This document shows positions 34,613 through 47,797 of a DNA stretch of 64,000 nt, in pieces. How positions within the stretch are numbered: position 1 is the stretch's first letter; each line of letters starts with the position of its first letter. Source of the stretch: Anaeramoeba flamelloides (taxonomy: Eukaryota; Metamonada; Anaeramoebidae). The DNA lies in the NCBI GenBank assembly GCA_027625915.1, contig JANTQA010000023.1:8742001-8806000 (forward strand), written 5' to 3'. The position numbers and the translations under genes were made by a program. The notes under the pieces are model-generated. The model did no database searches, was not told the DNA's origin, and saw only the letters and a list, made by a program, of their open reading frames with translations.

Positions 34613-37600
34613 AATTTTAAAGAACAAAGCATATGATGCAATTATCGTAGGTGCAGGATCCATTGGAGTTCCTACTTCATTTAAACTTCAAGAAAGTGGA
34701 TTAAAAGTGCTTGTAATTGATCAAAAGGCATCACCCGGCCAGGGTGATAACAAGTGTGCCATTGGCGGTATTCGAGCAACGCATGGTAACGATTCCAAAA
34801 TCTTGGCTTGTATCCGCTCCCTTGAAGTCTTTTCAACCTGGGAAGAAAAGCACGGTCATAATATTGAGTGGCTCAAAGGGGGATACTCCTTCCCGTGCTA
34901 TCGTGAAAAAGAAGAAAATGATTTAAAATCTTTATTGCCTCTTCAAAAGGGATATGGAATGAAAATTGATTACATTTCTGCTGATGATATCAAAGAATTG
35001 ATCCCTGGAATCAATACCAACGGACTCAGGGGCGGTACTTGGTCGCCAAACGATGGTTCTGCAAGCCCAATGCTTTCCTCGTTTGCCTTTTATAAATATG
35101 CAAAAGGACTTGGTGTCGATTTCAAATTTAAAGAAAAGGTTGTAAAAATATTAAAGAACGAAAACAACAAAGTTGTGGGCGTTAAAACAGTCAAAGACAC
35201 TTACTCAGCACCAATAGTTATTGACGCAGCAGGGTCTTGGAGTACCGAACTAATGCGTTCTGTTGGAATTAACATTGATCTTGTTCCAGATTCACACGAA
35301 GCTGCAATTACTGAACCAACAGAGAAATTTTTTACTCCCATGGTTGTCGATTTAAGACCTGGTAAAAATCCTCACCTTTTCAAACTTTTTCCTTTTTTTC
35401 CATTTCTTTTCCTTCCCTTCCCTTCCCTTTCATTTAATTTCATTTGGGTTTTTTTCTTAATACTGTTAAAATCAAATTATCATACTGGTATTTGAATAAT
35501 AAATGGGAAAAAATGTTCACTTCATTTCATTTCCCCTTTTAAATTGTGTTTCAAAGAAATAGATTGTAATTTGGGATCTCAGTTTATTGGGTTTGTCTTT
35601 TTTTGATTAGATATATTTACTGCTATTTAGTGGGTAAACTAAGAATCCTAAATAAAACCAAGATTTCTTGGATTGAGCAAAAAAATGATACTCAGCTGAA
35701 ATTTTATCCCATTTGAATTTCAAATACCAGTATTTAAAATTTTATCTCAAAGTTAAATAAAGGAGCTGAATTAAATCTAAAAATATCATTTCTAATTGAT
35801 TTTATAAAGATATTTGGGTGTTTTCGAATACATAATAATCAAAATATTTTCGAGAATTTGTACAAAAAAAATATTTATTAATTAATTAGTATCAAATCAT
35901 CTTTTGTTTTCTGCTTTTATAACAGAAAAATATTTAGGAAATTGAAATAAAAATTTTCCTTGCTTAATTGGTAAATCATAGTAATTTTTTACTTAGGTAC
36001 AGCTATTTTAAAAAAGCGAGTACTTTTTTTTTTTATGGGATTGTCAAAATTAAAACTTTTTTAAAAGTTTTCTGTTTTAATAAAGAGAGGAATAAACGTT
36101 TTCCAACGTGTTGCTCAAACTGTTTGAGAAACTCGTTTAAAGTAGTTTGAGGTCAACACTTTTGAAATTTTTCGTTCTAACTTTTTTAAAACAGCTGTAG
36201 TATAATCTCTTTGAAATTTTGGGAATTGACAAAATAAATAAAAATTCAGATCAATAAATTGAAAATACTGTAAAAGTTATTTTCAAACAATTTTAAAAGA
36301 TGTTAAAAAAAAAATACATCTATTTGAGCTTATCAACTGTATATCAGATACTTTTAAAAACTTTTTTGTCATATTTATTTGAAACATATTTTCTATTTTA
36401 AAAATTTGAACAAAAAACAAAAAAGGAATGAATAAATGAGAAATAACCTCTTTTTTTTTTTTTTTTTTTTTTATGGATAACTGTTTTTGTGTAAATGGTA
36501 GATTAATATTTCTAAATAAATTAAAAATAAATAAATCTAAATGAATTAATTTTAAAACAAAGATAGTTTAAAATTACTTTCGTTAATTACTACTCTTGAA
36601 AATTATGATTTTCTTCTTGAAGGTCTAGTCATTTCCATGTATTTGCTCCATACTCCAAGAGTGGCTTGAAAACCAAAAAGGGTATTGTGAAATTACCTTC
36701 TTTTGTTTGACTACATTTCAATAACAAAAAAAAATTTTGATTCTCTTTTGATTGACAAAATTCACATAACAAAAAAAAAGTTTAAAAGAGATTGTCTTTG
36801 TGAAAAAAATTCAATTAAAAAAAAAAATCCAAAAGCATTCTTAATTCTCAAAAAATCCAAATTCAAAAAAAACAATTACTCATTTTCTTTTTTTAAATTT
36901 CCAAATAGTTAAATTTCTTCAATTTAAACAAATCGTTTTCTTTAAGTACACAATCAATTTAATTCGATTTAATATAATTTGTGGTTCGATTGTAACTCTC
37001 TATATTTGACAAAGTAAGGCTTTTGTAACATTCTTGAGAAAAAAATAACTCATTTGAGAATAGAAGAAAAAAATGAAATTCTTCGAGATCTCGAAAAGTG
37101 CCAAAGATCGAGACTTCAAAATCAACACAGTTGTTTTCAAAATTATAATTCATAACCATTCTAATTGGAAATCGAGTATCGATCTTTGGCGCTTTTTTCT
37201 AAAAATGTCCTCTTTTTTGATTTGTGATTTTTGGAGATCGATCACACTTCACAGGTTGTTGATTGGTTTTTAATTTGGTATTATCCACTCATAACAATTA
37301 CAAATTTTTTTTTTTCCATTTCAGAAAAATATTTTTAACCGTAATGACTCGGCCCTTAAATTTCCTTTTTGAAATCAAAGTATAAGAACATACAAATGTA
37401 ATTTCCACTTCTTGGATAATAAGAAGAAGAATAATAATAAAACCTTTTTTTTTTAATTTTATTTTATTTATTTTTTTTTTGAAAATACTCTCTTTTCCAA
37501 AAATTAAAAACCCCAAAAAACTTTAAAAAGCTATACATAAATAGTTTAAATTACATAGATAAAATTATTATGATGGTGAACTGTTTAAATTTTGGATTTC

Positions 37601-39105
37601 CACTTTGTGAAAATAATTTTATTCAAACTAATTTTCAATTTTTTTTTTTTATACAATAATTTCAATCTTAAATATTTTCTCAATAATAATGACAATAGGT
37701 AAGGGATCAAAAAATGTTTATTTTTATCAAAATGGCCTTGGACAATTGATTTTATGTATTACACCCGATCCACCAATAAAAGGAACAAACCGACAAGAAA
37801 CTTCTTCATTTTTACCAATGATTTCAAAACGTGTTATTTCACTATTACCAAGACTTAAAAATGTTAGATATAGAAGAACTTGGCGTGGGGTATATCCAAT
37901 GGTAATTAATCAAAACAATATTATATTTTATTAAATCAATTTTTCTTTTGATTATTTTTGAATTCCCACGAAAAAATATTTTCTTTTTGGTTAAAAGGAA
38001 ATATCTCGACGAAATTTTAAAAAGAAACGTGACAAGAAAAAATTTTTTAATACATGCCAGAAAGCATTATATTGGGATTTCTAAATTGTTTTAGAAATGG
38101 ATTTTAAAAATAAACTCCTTTTCAAATAATTACAGTCCAACAAAAAATGAAAAAAAAAAAAAAATATTTCTTTCTTCATGATTTTAAAATAAGAAAATAT
38201 TTGTTCTTGAGTGTACTAGTAATTTAAAAATGTGAGGAAAAAACTAGTTTGAAAAATTTTTATTCTCAAAACTTTACAAAAATTAAAACTTTTACAAAAA
38301 TTAGTCACTTTTTTAAAATAGCTGTACTTACTATTGCGAAAACAAAATCACATACACTTTTTTCCATGAAACAATTTTTTCGCACAACTGGTATCGATTT
38401 TGATTACTATAGCACTTTAATATTTCTTTTTAACAAACAAATTATAAAAAAACATATTGTCATAAAAAATCTTTTTTATGTTGTTGTGAGTGAATTTTAA
38501 ATATAATTAATTCTTTTCAAGAATTTCGAATCAATATCCAAGTTTTTCAATTTTTTAATTGTGGGTCAATCTATAATTGTTTTTTAATTGTATTATTTTT
38601 CACTTTGATTTTTTAAAATCATCATTTCACTTAAATTATTCATTATTAGAGATTTCTTCACACAAATTTTATAAAGTTTCATTATACAAATTTTGATTTA
38701 CTTATGCAAACTTATTGTTTTTAAATTTCAATTTGTAAAATAAAAAAAAATAATCTTGATATTATTATTTTTTTTTCTTTTCTTTTGTGATCTGACTCAA
38801 AAATTTTTTATTTATTTTATAAAAATGTTTCATTTATTGTATAAAAATGTTTCATTTGTTGTATAAAAATGTTTTTATTAAATGCTTCATAGACTCCTGA
38901 CGGTGCACCAATTATGGGATGGAATAAAGAATTGAAAGGATTATATATGGCGACTGGTATGTGTGGCCAAGGTTTTATGTGTGGCCCCGGATTAGCTGAA
39001 ACAATTGAACACGACATCAATGGAAACTTAAATAAAGATGATAAAATTATTTTAGAATTCACCAATCCTTATCGTGAATATAAAGGAATGGAAAAAATTA
39101 AATAA
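34413..39105 (+). CDS. FAD-dependent oxidoreductase of the DAO family, probably organelle-targeted
   Basis: Four exons: 34413-34481, 34623-35361, 37699-37901, 38893-39105 (407 aa; phases 0, 1, 0). Exon 1 encodes MFSLLNQSPTFTLTNQNHF then RNFS, a hydroxylated, Arg-bearing leader resembling a mitochondrial-type presequence. Residues 28-43 form the Rossmann fold (DAIIVGAGSIGVPTS, GxGxxG at 33-38), then VLVIDQ. WLKGGYSF, IDAAGSWS and the C-terminal TWRGVYPM/TPDGAPIMGW and GQGFMCGPGLAE are typical of sarcosine oxidase beta/glycine oxidase-type enzymes, which oxidise amines or amino acids. The exon 3-4 join falls inside this motif and restores it. The substrate cannot be read from sequence. Introns are 141, 2337 and 991 bp; intron 2 contains two dispersed repeats. 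Bacterial-like relatives make gene transfer possible but unproven. Confidence 0.88.
35480..35720 (-). repeat. Inverted copy of the 34030-34270 repeat (FAD gene intron 2)
   Basis: The reverse complement reads TGCTCAATCCAAGAAATCTT then GGTTTTATTTAGGATTC, ACCCACTAAATA, AAAAAGACAAACCCAATAAA and ACAATCTATTTCTTTGA, matching 34050-34190 closely. Copies in opposite orientation flank exons 1-2 of the oxidoreductase. Confidence 0.65.
36800..37160 (+). repeat. Dispersed ~360-bp repeat, copy 2 (FAD gene intron 2)
   Basis: Second copy of the 31380-31735 family in the same orientation (CAAAAAATCCAAATTCAAAA, ATCGTTTTCTTTAAGTA, GAGATCTCGAAAAGTGCC). A run of twenty-odd T at 36451-36472 precedes it. Confidence 0.6.
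38812..38876 (+). repeat. Short minisatellite, about 20-bp unit
   Basis: About three units of ATAAAAATGTTTCATTTRTT in tandem just before the acceptor of FAD gene intron 3. Confidence 0.7.
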
Positions 39106-41525
39106 ATTTTCAAAAATTTCAGGAAAACAAAAATGTTGATTTTTTTTTCAATAAATAACACCAACTTTTCGTTAAAAAGTTTAATTTTCAAGATCTCTCT
39201 TATTATTATTACTTTTTAAAAATTTTGCATTTTTTTATTTCTTTTTTTGAGAATAATAATTTGTCTCAAACACGAATAAACACAAGAGATATAAAACAAG
39301 AGTTCATTTTTAAGTTTAACAATAAAATATTTAAATTTATATTTTCAATTGATTTTATTTATTTCTTTCTTTATTGTTTTTTTTAATTTGTGGATTTTGA
39401 TTCATTCTTTTATAGGTTTAAGAATACTGTTAAATCATGTGGATAACTTTTGAGAAGGGTTACAGTTTTATAGCCTACCCCCCGTTTATAACAAATGGGA
39501 TAATTAACATATCTTTCTTATTGTATAGTCTTTGGAAGTAAATGATAAAACATAATATGAACAAAATCTCTTTGTTTTGTTTCTATTACTTATCAAGTTT
39601 CATTCTTCGAAATAATACTCAGGAGCTATTGAAATTAATAATTTAAAATTGTGAAATTTATTGTTCTTATCGTGAATTTTTCATCAACTCTCATTTGGTT
39701 AGAAAAGTTTAGGTAAGACAGAAAAATTATTAATAAACCGGTAAATTACAAATATTTAAAATTGTATAAAAAAAATGTAAATTCGGGCACAGGTGCTCCA
39801 TAATTCGGCACAATGGTGAATAGTACCGAACTATTGTAAATTCAAAAGAATTATATATATATATATATATATCTTATTTTCGTTTATTCTTTGAAATTCT
39901 CCAAAACCTAACTTGCAAAAGAATTAATTAATTGTCTCACTTTATAAAAGAATTATGAAAAAAAAAAATAACATCTTTTGCAAGTAACATTATTTTACAG
40001 AATTTAAATAATTTTCATTGTTGAAGTGATTTTTATAATTATCAATATTTAAAATAATAACTAAAATATCACTAATACTTTAATAGTAAGTGACTTAATA
40101 TTTGATTGAGTTCTCAAAAGTAGAATCAAAAAAAGAAACATTATTTTTTTTTCTATTGGTTTTACTGAAAAAAAATTAATCAATTATTTTATATTTTTGA
40201 AAAAAACTATACAAGTTGCGAATTCTCGATTTTTTTTTTGAATACCATTCGTAATTATAAAAATTATTTTTAATTACTCTTTAAATTAGGAGAATGATTT
40301 AAAAAAAATTCAAAATTCATACCTTTTTTTTTTTAATTTTGAAATACTTTTTTTGAAATCTAATTTGAAAATAATTTTTTAAATGAATGTTTTTTTTTTC
40401 ATTTTTTTTCAGAGCACATTTTTTTATGATTCTCTTATCAAAAGTGTCTTCATGTATTATTGGATATTGATAACTTCCGAACCTCAAAAAAGAATTATCA
40501 AAAATACTTTTAAGAGATCAAAAAATACGAAAATTATTTATTTGAAATATTTTTAAAAAAAACATCAAACAGTTATTATATAAAATATTATTTAAACGCC
40601 TGTGACCCATTATAACTTATGAATTACATTTTTTAACGGATTTAAATTAAATATTAGAAAAAAATATTTAATTTGAATAAATTTCAAAAATGAAAATTAA
40701 TTTTTCAAATTTTGATATTTTCTATTGTTAAATTTTTGTTTGATATATAATAATTTTTTTTTTTATTCCAAATTTTTAATCATTAAATATATAATTTTTA
40801 TTAATTAATTATTAAAACCACGAAAACGATTACAGAAAAATGAAAATGATTTTAATCATATTATTATTTGATCCCTATTAAAGATTATAAGGAACCTTGA
40901 TTGTTTTTTTTTTTTACAGTGGCATTTAAGAAATTTGATTTTGAAATTTTACAGAAAATTATAAAATGAATGGTTAGTTTTATTTCATTTGGATATCAAC
41001 TATTCTCTGAAGATTTTTATTCTATTTATTTGTTTTTTATAAGATCATTTATAAACAATAACCGATGGTTGGTAATCGTTTTAAGTGCCTTTAACAGCAT
41101 AACGTTTATCTTTAATGTTATATTTTTTAAATTATAGACTTCAATTTGGAGTATATTATCAGCAAAGAAATGGTTTTACTTACTGAAAATTTTCAAATTT
41201 TACTTTCAAAAAAATCTCTTTGACAAACTTTTAAAAATACATTATTTGAAATTTTTATTGTGTTAGTATCGTTGTAAACCTTTAGTAAAACCAGGATAAA
41301 ACTCTATTTTTTTTTTTCAAAATTGGTAGATCTACTTAGATTATCAATAATTCAATGAGTAACTTATTGTTGCCCCCACTTTAATGAACTTTGTGTGGTT
41401 TGTTATTGGGTTCATAAAATGTTTTTTTAGGTAGATCCATTTTAAAAAAATAAAATTTTTTTATCAAAATTTTGTTCGAAATAAAACTTTTTTAAAGTTT
41501 TTTTTCTTCATAAATTGTGACTTTT
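39106..41525. other. Non-coding stretch after the FAD oxidase gene
   Basis: No gene seen. Contains an AT dinucleotide run (39852-39872), a patch with the near-repeat ATTCGGGCACAG / ATTCGGCACAAT (39782-39815) and A/T-rich DNA. Confidence 0.6.
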
Positions 41526-42095
41526 TTTGACTTTGAGACAGTCCATTCTATGGAAAAAATCGTAAATTTTGGATTAAAGAATTAATCCATATATATATAT
41601 ATATATAATATATGTATATATATGTATATATATATATAAAGCAATTAAATAATAATGTTCTAGGTATTATTCGAAAATAAAGACTCATTATTTATACTAA
41701 CCTTATTTAATGATAAAGAAATTTATTACTAATATTGAAATTCCTAAACAATAATTTAGAAATTGGGGAAACCCTGTAGAGTGCCGTCAAGTGCCTAGTT
41801 TTTTTTTTTAATTTTAGAAATATAAAGAAAATTAAATATATTATCTTTATATTTCAAAAAGTAAAAAGAAAACCTAACAGAGGTTTTCTTGGTGTTTACT
41901 ATTTTATTTGTGAAGTTTTCTAGGTTTTTTTGAGGTTTCTATTTTATTTCGAAAATCTATTGAATTACATTAGGTTTTTTTTACTTTTTGAAATAAACCG
42001 AAAATTTATTAAAATTTTCTGTTTATTTCAAAAAGCAAAAAAAACCTAGAACACTTTACAAATAAAAAGAAAACCCAAGAAAACCTAACAACTCT
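41526..42095 (+). repeat. Dispersed repeat with an imperfect foldback core, copy 1
   Basis: Shares with 63345-63640: TCTATGGAA, AAAATCGTAAA, TATTATTCGAAAA(T/A)AA(A)GA, and CTGTAGAGTGCC followed by TGCCTAG. Its right part folds back: AGGTTTTCTTGGTGTTTAC to GTTTTCTAGGTTTTTTT (41881-41932) is complementary to 42035-42090. An AT-repeat expansion (41588-41638) interrupts this copy. Confidence 0.6.
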
Positions 42096-42224
42096 AAGAG
42101 GAAATTAATTTCCTCCTTTCAAATATAAACCAAAAATTATGACTTTTTTAAATAAAAGTGCTTTTCTTCCTGTTCATTCTCTTCCTTACATTTAAGCCAT
42201 TATTCCTTACTTATATAAAACAAC

Positions 42225-42540
42225 TAACAGGTCTTCTCGAGTCTATTTTATTGGTTTTACTCATTGATGAATGTCACTCATTCATATAAACACAATTCTA
42301 GATCCAAAACCGAATATAATAAAACCCAAAAATAAAATCCAAAAAAATGATCCAAAAAATTGAAAAATTAAAAGACTCAACTCTGATTTGATTTTATTCT
42401 TTTCACAAATAAAATAGGAACTCATGAGATTTTGATTTCAAAGTTTTCTATATCTCACAACAGCCAAAAAATAAATAAAATAAAATTTCAGTCATGTTCT
42501 AACAATTAAAATTTTTAAAAATGGTAAAAATGGACTTACA
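42225..42540 (+). repeat. Dispersed ~330-bp repeat, copy 2
   Basis: Second copy of the 25790-26165 family (TCTAGATCCAAAACCGAAT, CAAAAAATTGAAAAATTAAA, TTCTTTTCACAAATAAAATA), directly downstream of the convergent gene at 42667-43467. Confidence 0.65.
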
Positions 42541-42666
42541 TCTTTAAATGCGTCCTTTATTATTATTCTTAATAAACCTATTAAAAAGTTTTTGGGTTTT
42601 GATTTTTTGGTTTGCTTCAATTTAGATTCATTTTAAATCGCTAATTTGAAAAAAATTTTCTACTGA

Positions 42667-43467
42667 TTAGTTGTTATTGTTTTGATTTTTTTCATATTCT
42701 GATTTCAATTTTGTAAGTTCTCTGAATCTTCTGTTTTGCAATTGAAGATTCTGTTTCTTACAAACAAACCTTTTTCGATAATTTTTCATAAAAAAATGAG
42801 CAAACAGTCTGTGTTTGCTTGCGATCTTTCGTAAAATTACCTCGTTTTTTTTTTTTTTCTTCAACAAGGTTTCCAAAGAATCCAATGTGATGGTTTTAAA
42901 TCGAAATAAAAACGCTTCAAGAAACTCAACAACATGTATTTCCTTTGTAAACCCTGATTCCATATAACCAAATTCGCAACCTATGGGCAAGTTTTGGTTT
43001 TCTTGTTGGATTTCTTCTTCTTGGGCCAACAATTGAATAATGGTTTTGTTTTTCTTGGGCTGTTTTTTTTTTTCTTCTTGAACATTTTTTGTTTCCTTTG
43101 GGGTAAGTAAAGAGGTTTCGTTGATCCCTTGGCATTTTGTGTCCAAGACCACTACGTTTTTTTTGAGTGATTCGTCGTAAAAGAAAAGAAAAGGAAACCT
43201 TGAAGATAAATAATTCTCAACAGCACCAAAGTGTTTTTGAAGAAATTCCTCCGCTTTTATGGTCAGCCTTTTTTTTAACAATTCTCGGAGATCAGAAATT
43301 GGTAATTTGTAGTGCTTTTGGATGAGCAAAATAATCGTTCGATGGACAATTCGCAAATTTATGTCAACTTTGACTTCTTGTTCTTCTTTTTGTTTTTTGG
43401 TTTTGTTTTTCTCATTTTGTTCTAATTGTGATAGTGGTGGAATCAAAGAATAAGGATCTACACTCAT
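42667..43467 (-). CDS. Unknown protein with two similar helical (winged-helix-like) segments
   Basis: A single-exon 266-aa frame starting at the first ATG (MSVDPYSLIPPLSQLEQNEK) and ending NQNNNN-TAA. I do not recognise the family. Two regions look like copies of one domain. The first (about 40-110) contains RIVHRTIILLIQKHYKLPIS, DLRELLKKRL, EEFLQKHFG and SSRFPFLFFYDES. The second (about 170-235) contains VVEFLEAFLFRFKTITLDSL, ETLLKKKKK and LFAHFFMKNYRKRF. The pattern of two long helices, a short one and an aromatic strand is compatible with winged-helix folds such as LOTUS/OST-HTH; that is inference. The linker is Lys/Gln/Glu-rich (QEEKKKQPKKNK). The tail is basic and coiled-coil-like. Nothing nearby clarifies its role. 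Confidence 0.75.
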   Translation of the reverse strand: MSVDPYSLIPPLSQLEQNEKNKTKKQKEEQEVKVDINLRIVHRTIILLIQKHYKLPISDLRELLKKRLTIKAEEFLQKHFGAVENYLSSRFPFLFFYDESLKKNVVVLDTKCQGINETSLLTPKETKNVQEEKKKQPKKNKTIIQLLAQEEEIQQENQNLPIGCEFGYMESGFTKEIHVVEFLEAFLFRFKTITLDSLETLLKKKKKNEVILRKIASKHRLFAHFFMKNYRKRFVCKKQNLQLQNRRFRELTKLKSEYEKNQNNNN

Positions 43468-46400
43468 TTGGGATTTTTTTAATTTGAGGTATTTTGAAAT
43501 AACCAACAAAAAGGTGTTTTAGTTATTAATATAATATGAAATTAAAGATAACTTTTACAAAAGAATAATTTGATTGTTAAAAAGGAAAAAAATGACAATA
43601 CACATTTCAATTTCAAAAAAGATTTTTGACAAATCAATTTTGGAAACCAGGAGGTAACTGTTCAACTAATAGTGTTTTTTATGAACGTCTTTTCCAATAA
43701 TAAGCTAATATTTAGATTTGAAGTTTCAAAAATAAATAGTATTACCAAAAACAATATTTTTGAACCTGACTTTTTCTCACAATTAATGTAAAATAAAAGT
43801 TTGATTAAATAAATTAAAAACCAATCTTGGAAAATAAACAGCCATTATTTATTCGAATTATTTTTCGAAAAGTGTTTTATTTCTTTGGTGTTTAAGAAAG
43901 TAACAAATTCGAACACCATAAAATTAAAACTTGTGATAGTTTATCTCAAATTGTATTGGTGTTATAAAGTTCTAAACTTTCCAAAAAATTAAAAAATTAT
44001 TCAAAAACTTTTCTTTTACTTATATCAACAATTAAAAATTCAGAGAAAATTTTATTTAAAAAAAAACAAATTTGAAAGTAATTTTAAGAATTTAATTGAA
44101 TTTTTAAAAGAGATTATTTTTTTCGAGATAGAATACAAAACCCCTTCAATTTATATTTTCAGATTTTATTATTATTATATTTTATTTTCAATTATTATTC
44201 AAATAAAACTATTCTTGAGATCTCAAAAAATAACATTAAATAGTTAGAAATTTTTTAACAAATTCTTTTTGAGAAAAGAGAATTTTAAGTTTTAATTGGT
44301 TCAAGGTCTTTTTATTATAATCTATATTGTCTAAAATAATTGATTTTAGTTTGTTGTAAAATAATTAAACAATTTCCATGAATTAATTAAATTCTTATTC
44401 TTTCTTTACATTTTTAATAAATTTTAGATAGCTTTATAATTAATTCTATAATAAAATAATAAATCAAGTATTTGTTTTTATTTTCCATAATTGCGTAATC
44501 TATTTTTTACTCGATAATTCTTTTTATATTGTCAAAAATTAAAATATTTACTTTCAGAACTTTGAAGTTATTTTTAGATTTATTTAAACACTTTTTTCAA
44601 TTGTTAATACTGTATCTCCAACTCAAAAATATAATAAATATATATCGAAACAACCAAATAAAATGTTAACTTTTTATAGTACTTTTCCAATCATTAAAAT
44701 TAATTATTTTACAATTTTTCAATTACCCAATGTATTTATATACATTTTTCTATTTCGAAGTATAAGATTATTTTATCAAATTTATTTCAATTCCTAATCA
44801 ATATTAATACTGTATATAATTATTTCGAATTGTAAGATTCTATTATATGGTTCAATAAAATTATAAATCATTTCATTAGTCTTCATACTCATTATTTAAA
44901 AATAATTTCAATGTTATATTTAATAAATTTGCAATTCACTTAACAAATCTTTTTGAAATATAAAATTAATAATTTCTTGAAAAATCATTTCTACTAAAAA
45001 AAACAAAGAAAGAAAGTAAAGAAGTGACCAGATAATATTATTCCTGATTTTATACTCGGTTGGTAGGTTGTTGAACATTTACATGGCAATGCATATCAAT
45101 TGATGAAAAATCCTTGAATCCCAACTTATTATCGTATTTGATTTAACAAACAATAAAAATACCCATGATAATATAAATCATAAAATCTTTGCTATATTTA
45201 TAAAAAAAAAATTTGATTAATTCATTTTATGGATCCAAATTATTTTTTAAAAAAGCAGTAATTTAAAAAATTTCCTGTAAAGGTTAAACTTAAATTGATA
45301 GATTGGAAGAATTCTTATTATTTCTTCTTTTCTTTTTTTTTTTTGGTTTTGTGTGTCACCTACTATTCATTTTAAATTTTAGAGACAAACCAATTAGAAT
45401 TAGAGAAAAATAGAAGAAATATGTAATTTATTTATTTTTTTTTTTTAGTAATTTTCAATTGGATCATAAAATTTATTGTGTATTTGGTTAAAAATTTTGT
45501 TTTATTTTTATTCTTTAAAACCACCTTTGAAAATAAATTATAGACTTTTTTTTTTTTTTGGTAGATAAAAAAAAAAAAAAAAAAAACAGAATAAAAAGGT
45601 CAGATTGAAATAAAAGGTGAACAATTTAACAATTTAAAGTATATTAGACAAGTCAAAATAATATTTCATAGTGAAATTATATTTTCCCTTTGAAAAAATA
45701 GTAATTAATTATTTTTCACAAATGCTTTAAATAAATTCTATTTAACAATCCACAATCAAAAAAAATCTAGTTATTTTCTGATTCCTCTTGGGTTTTGTAA
45801 AAAGGTGAAAATTTTCAATTTCTGGTTGCCGCTTTCTAAATTATTAACACATTTGAGAAATAAAAAATCATCAATCTGAGAATTTTACATCGTCAGGTAC
45901 ATAAATTGAATTGTTTAATAGAAAATAGTGTTGATATGGATAATTTAACAGTTCATTAATGAAATTATTAACTTTTTGAAAGAAAAAATTTGGAATCATT
46001 TCTTTGAAATTTCATTTCTTAATTGTTGATAGACACTTGAAATTTTTCTTTAATAGTCGATTTAATTTAAAAAATCAACATTAAATCTTGTTTCTAATAA
46101 AGAACAAGAAATTTTTATAAATTAAAATCTTCTAAATTTTCAAGAAGATAATTTTTTTTTAATAATTGTTCATTTGTATATAACTAAATTACAATTCAAA
46201 ATAATTGAAATTTAACGCTTAAGTTTTATTTACAAAATCAAAATTTTAACTAAAAATTATATGTTTTGAATTGGTTTTTGGATGATCTTTAGATTTTTTC
46301 CAAGAATTTTGAAAAAAAAAACAATTTGAAAAGATGAAATAAACAGGTTTTCTTTGTTAATTAGAAAATAATAGTAATTTAAAAGAAAATTTATTGTTCA

Positions 46401-46793
46401 TTATTAAATCACAAGAAAATAAGAAAAATATTGATAAAAAAAAGTTAGATTGGAAAAAAAAAAAAAAAATTAAATCTAATTGAAACGAATTATTTTATGT
46501 GTTTTTATTTTTATTGGTTTATTTAATCATTATAAATTTTTAAAAAAAAAATTGAAATAATTAAATTTATAGAATAGAAAAAGTGTTCTTAATTAATGAT
46601 GTAGAAATTAAAATTATTAAAAAAAAATAATTTTGTATGATTTTTAAAAATTATAAATTATTTTTCATAAAACTTTTAAAAAGGTATTTTAAAAAAATAA
46701 AAAGTTATTTCAAAAAAAATAAAAAAGTAATTAATAAAAAATAATAATAAAAAAAAAACAAAAAAAAACATTGAATTAATTATAATAACTTGA
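43468..46793. other. Non-coding stretch between two minus-strand genes
   Basis: A/T-rich DNA with no supported gene. A fragment at 43655-43680 resembles part of 29290-29320, and 43815-43850 resembles 25705-25735 (AAAACCAATCTTGGAAAATA). A run of A's at 45571-45588 and poly-A/T tracts toward 46770 mark the 3' side of the CAP-Gly gene. Confidence 0.55.
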
Positions 46794-47763
46794 TTATAAA
46801 TTTTGTGAGAGTTCTTGTATTGTAAAATCTAGAGAAATTAAATTATTATTTAATTGCTTTTGTTGTTTTTTGAAATTTTGCATTAAATTTAAAACATAAT
46901 ATAATTTAATTTTTTCATAATCTTCATTGGGTAAGGCTGATTCGGAAATCTTTTCTATTTCCAATTCAAGCTTATTGTCAAATTTTGTTGTTTTTTCTTT
47001 TTCGTTTGTGTTTTCATTTTTATTAAGGAGTTGAGTGTTTTGTAATTCCTTTTCAATTTTTTCGTATTCCTCAAAAAAAATTTGATTGACTCTATCCTGT
47101 TTCATTAAATCATTTTCTATTAAAATTTTTTTAATGTTTTCTAATTGGTTTTTGCAATGCTTTGTTGAATTTTGAAGTCGATTGCATTCCTTTTCAAATT
47201 CAATTGTTTTGTTTTGGTCTTCTCTTATTTGTCTTTTTAATTCTTCAATCTGCTCTAATGCACCATTTTTGTTTTTTCCATTTTTTTTTTTCCTCTTTTT
47301 TTGTATATTTAAGAATTGATTTACTTCATCAAATGTATCTATATTTAAAAATAATAATAATAAATAGAAAATAATGCAATATTAAAATTATGTTCTTGTG
47401 AATGAAGAAAGAAAGTATGTTTTCTCATTTTATAGAATTTTTAATTATATTAATGTTATTTAATTATTTTTTGTTTTTTGATTTTACTTTTAAAGTTACT
47501 TGTAGTTACAGTTTTAATTATCATTTTTTTTTATTTTATATTTATTTATAGCCATTTTACTTGAAGAATGAAGCTTGAAAGTGAATAAATAAATAAAAAA
47601 AAAAGAATTAACTTTTAAATTCTGATCTCAAGTGAAACACAATTATTTATTTCCATTTTTTGAGATCACTTCACTAAACATTTTTAAAACTCATATTTAT
47701 TTTTATTGTATCTAACAGGAAGCAATCTGTGGATTATATTGAGTTCTAAATAAAGAAAGGATC

Positions 47764-47797
<34 letters not shown>

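Noticed and set aside
37298-37516. 72-codon minus-strand frame in FAD gene intron 2
   Set aside because: Lies inside an intron next to a repeat copy and consists of Lys/Ile-rich low-complexity sequence.
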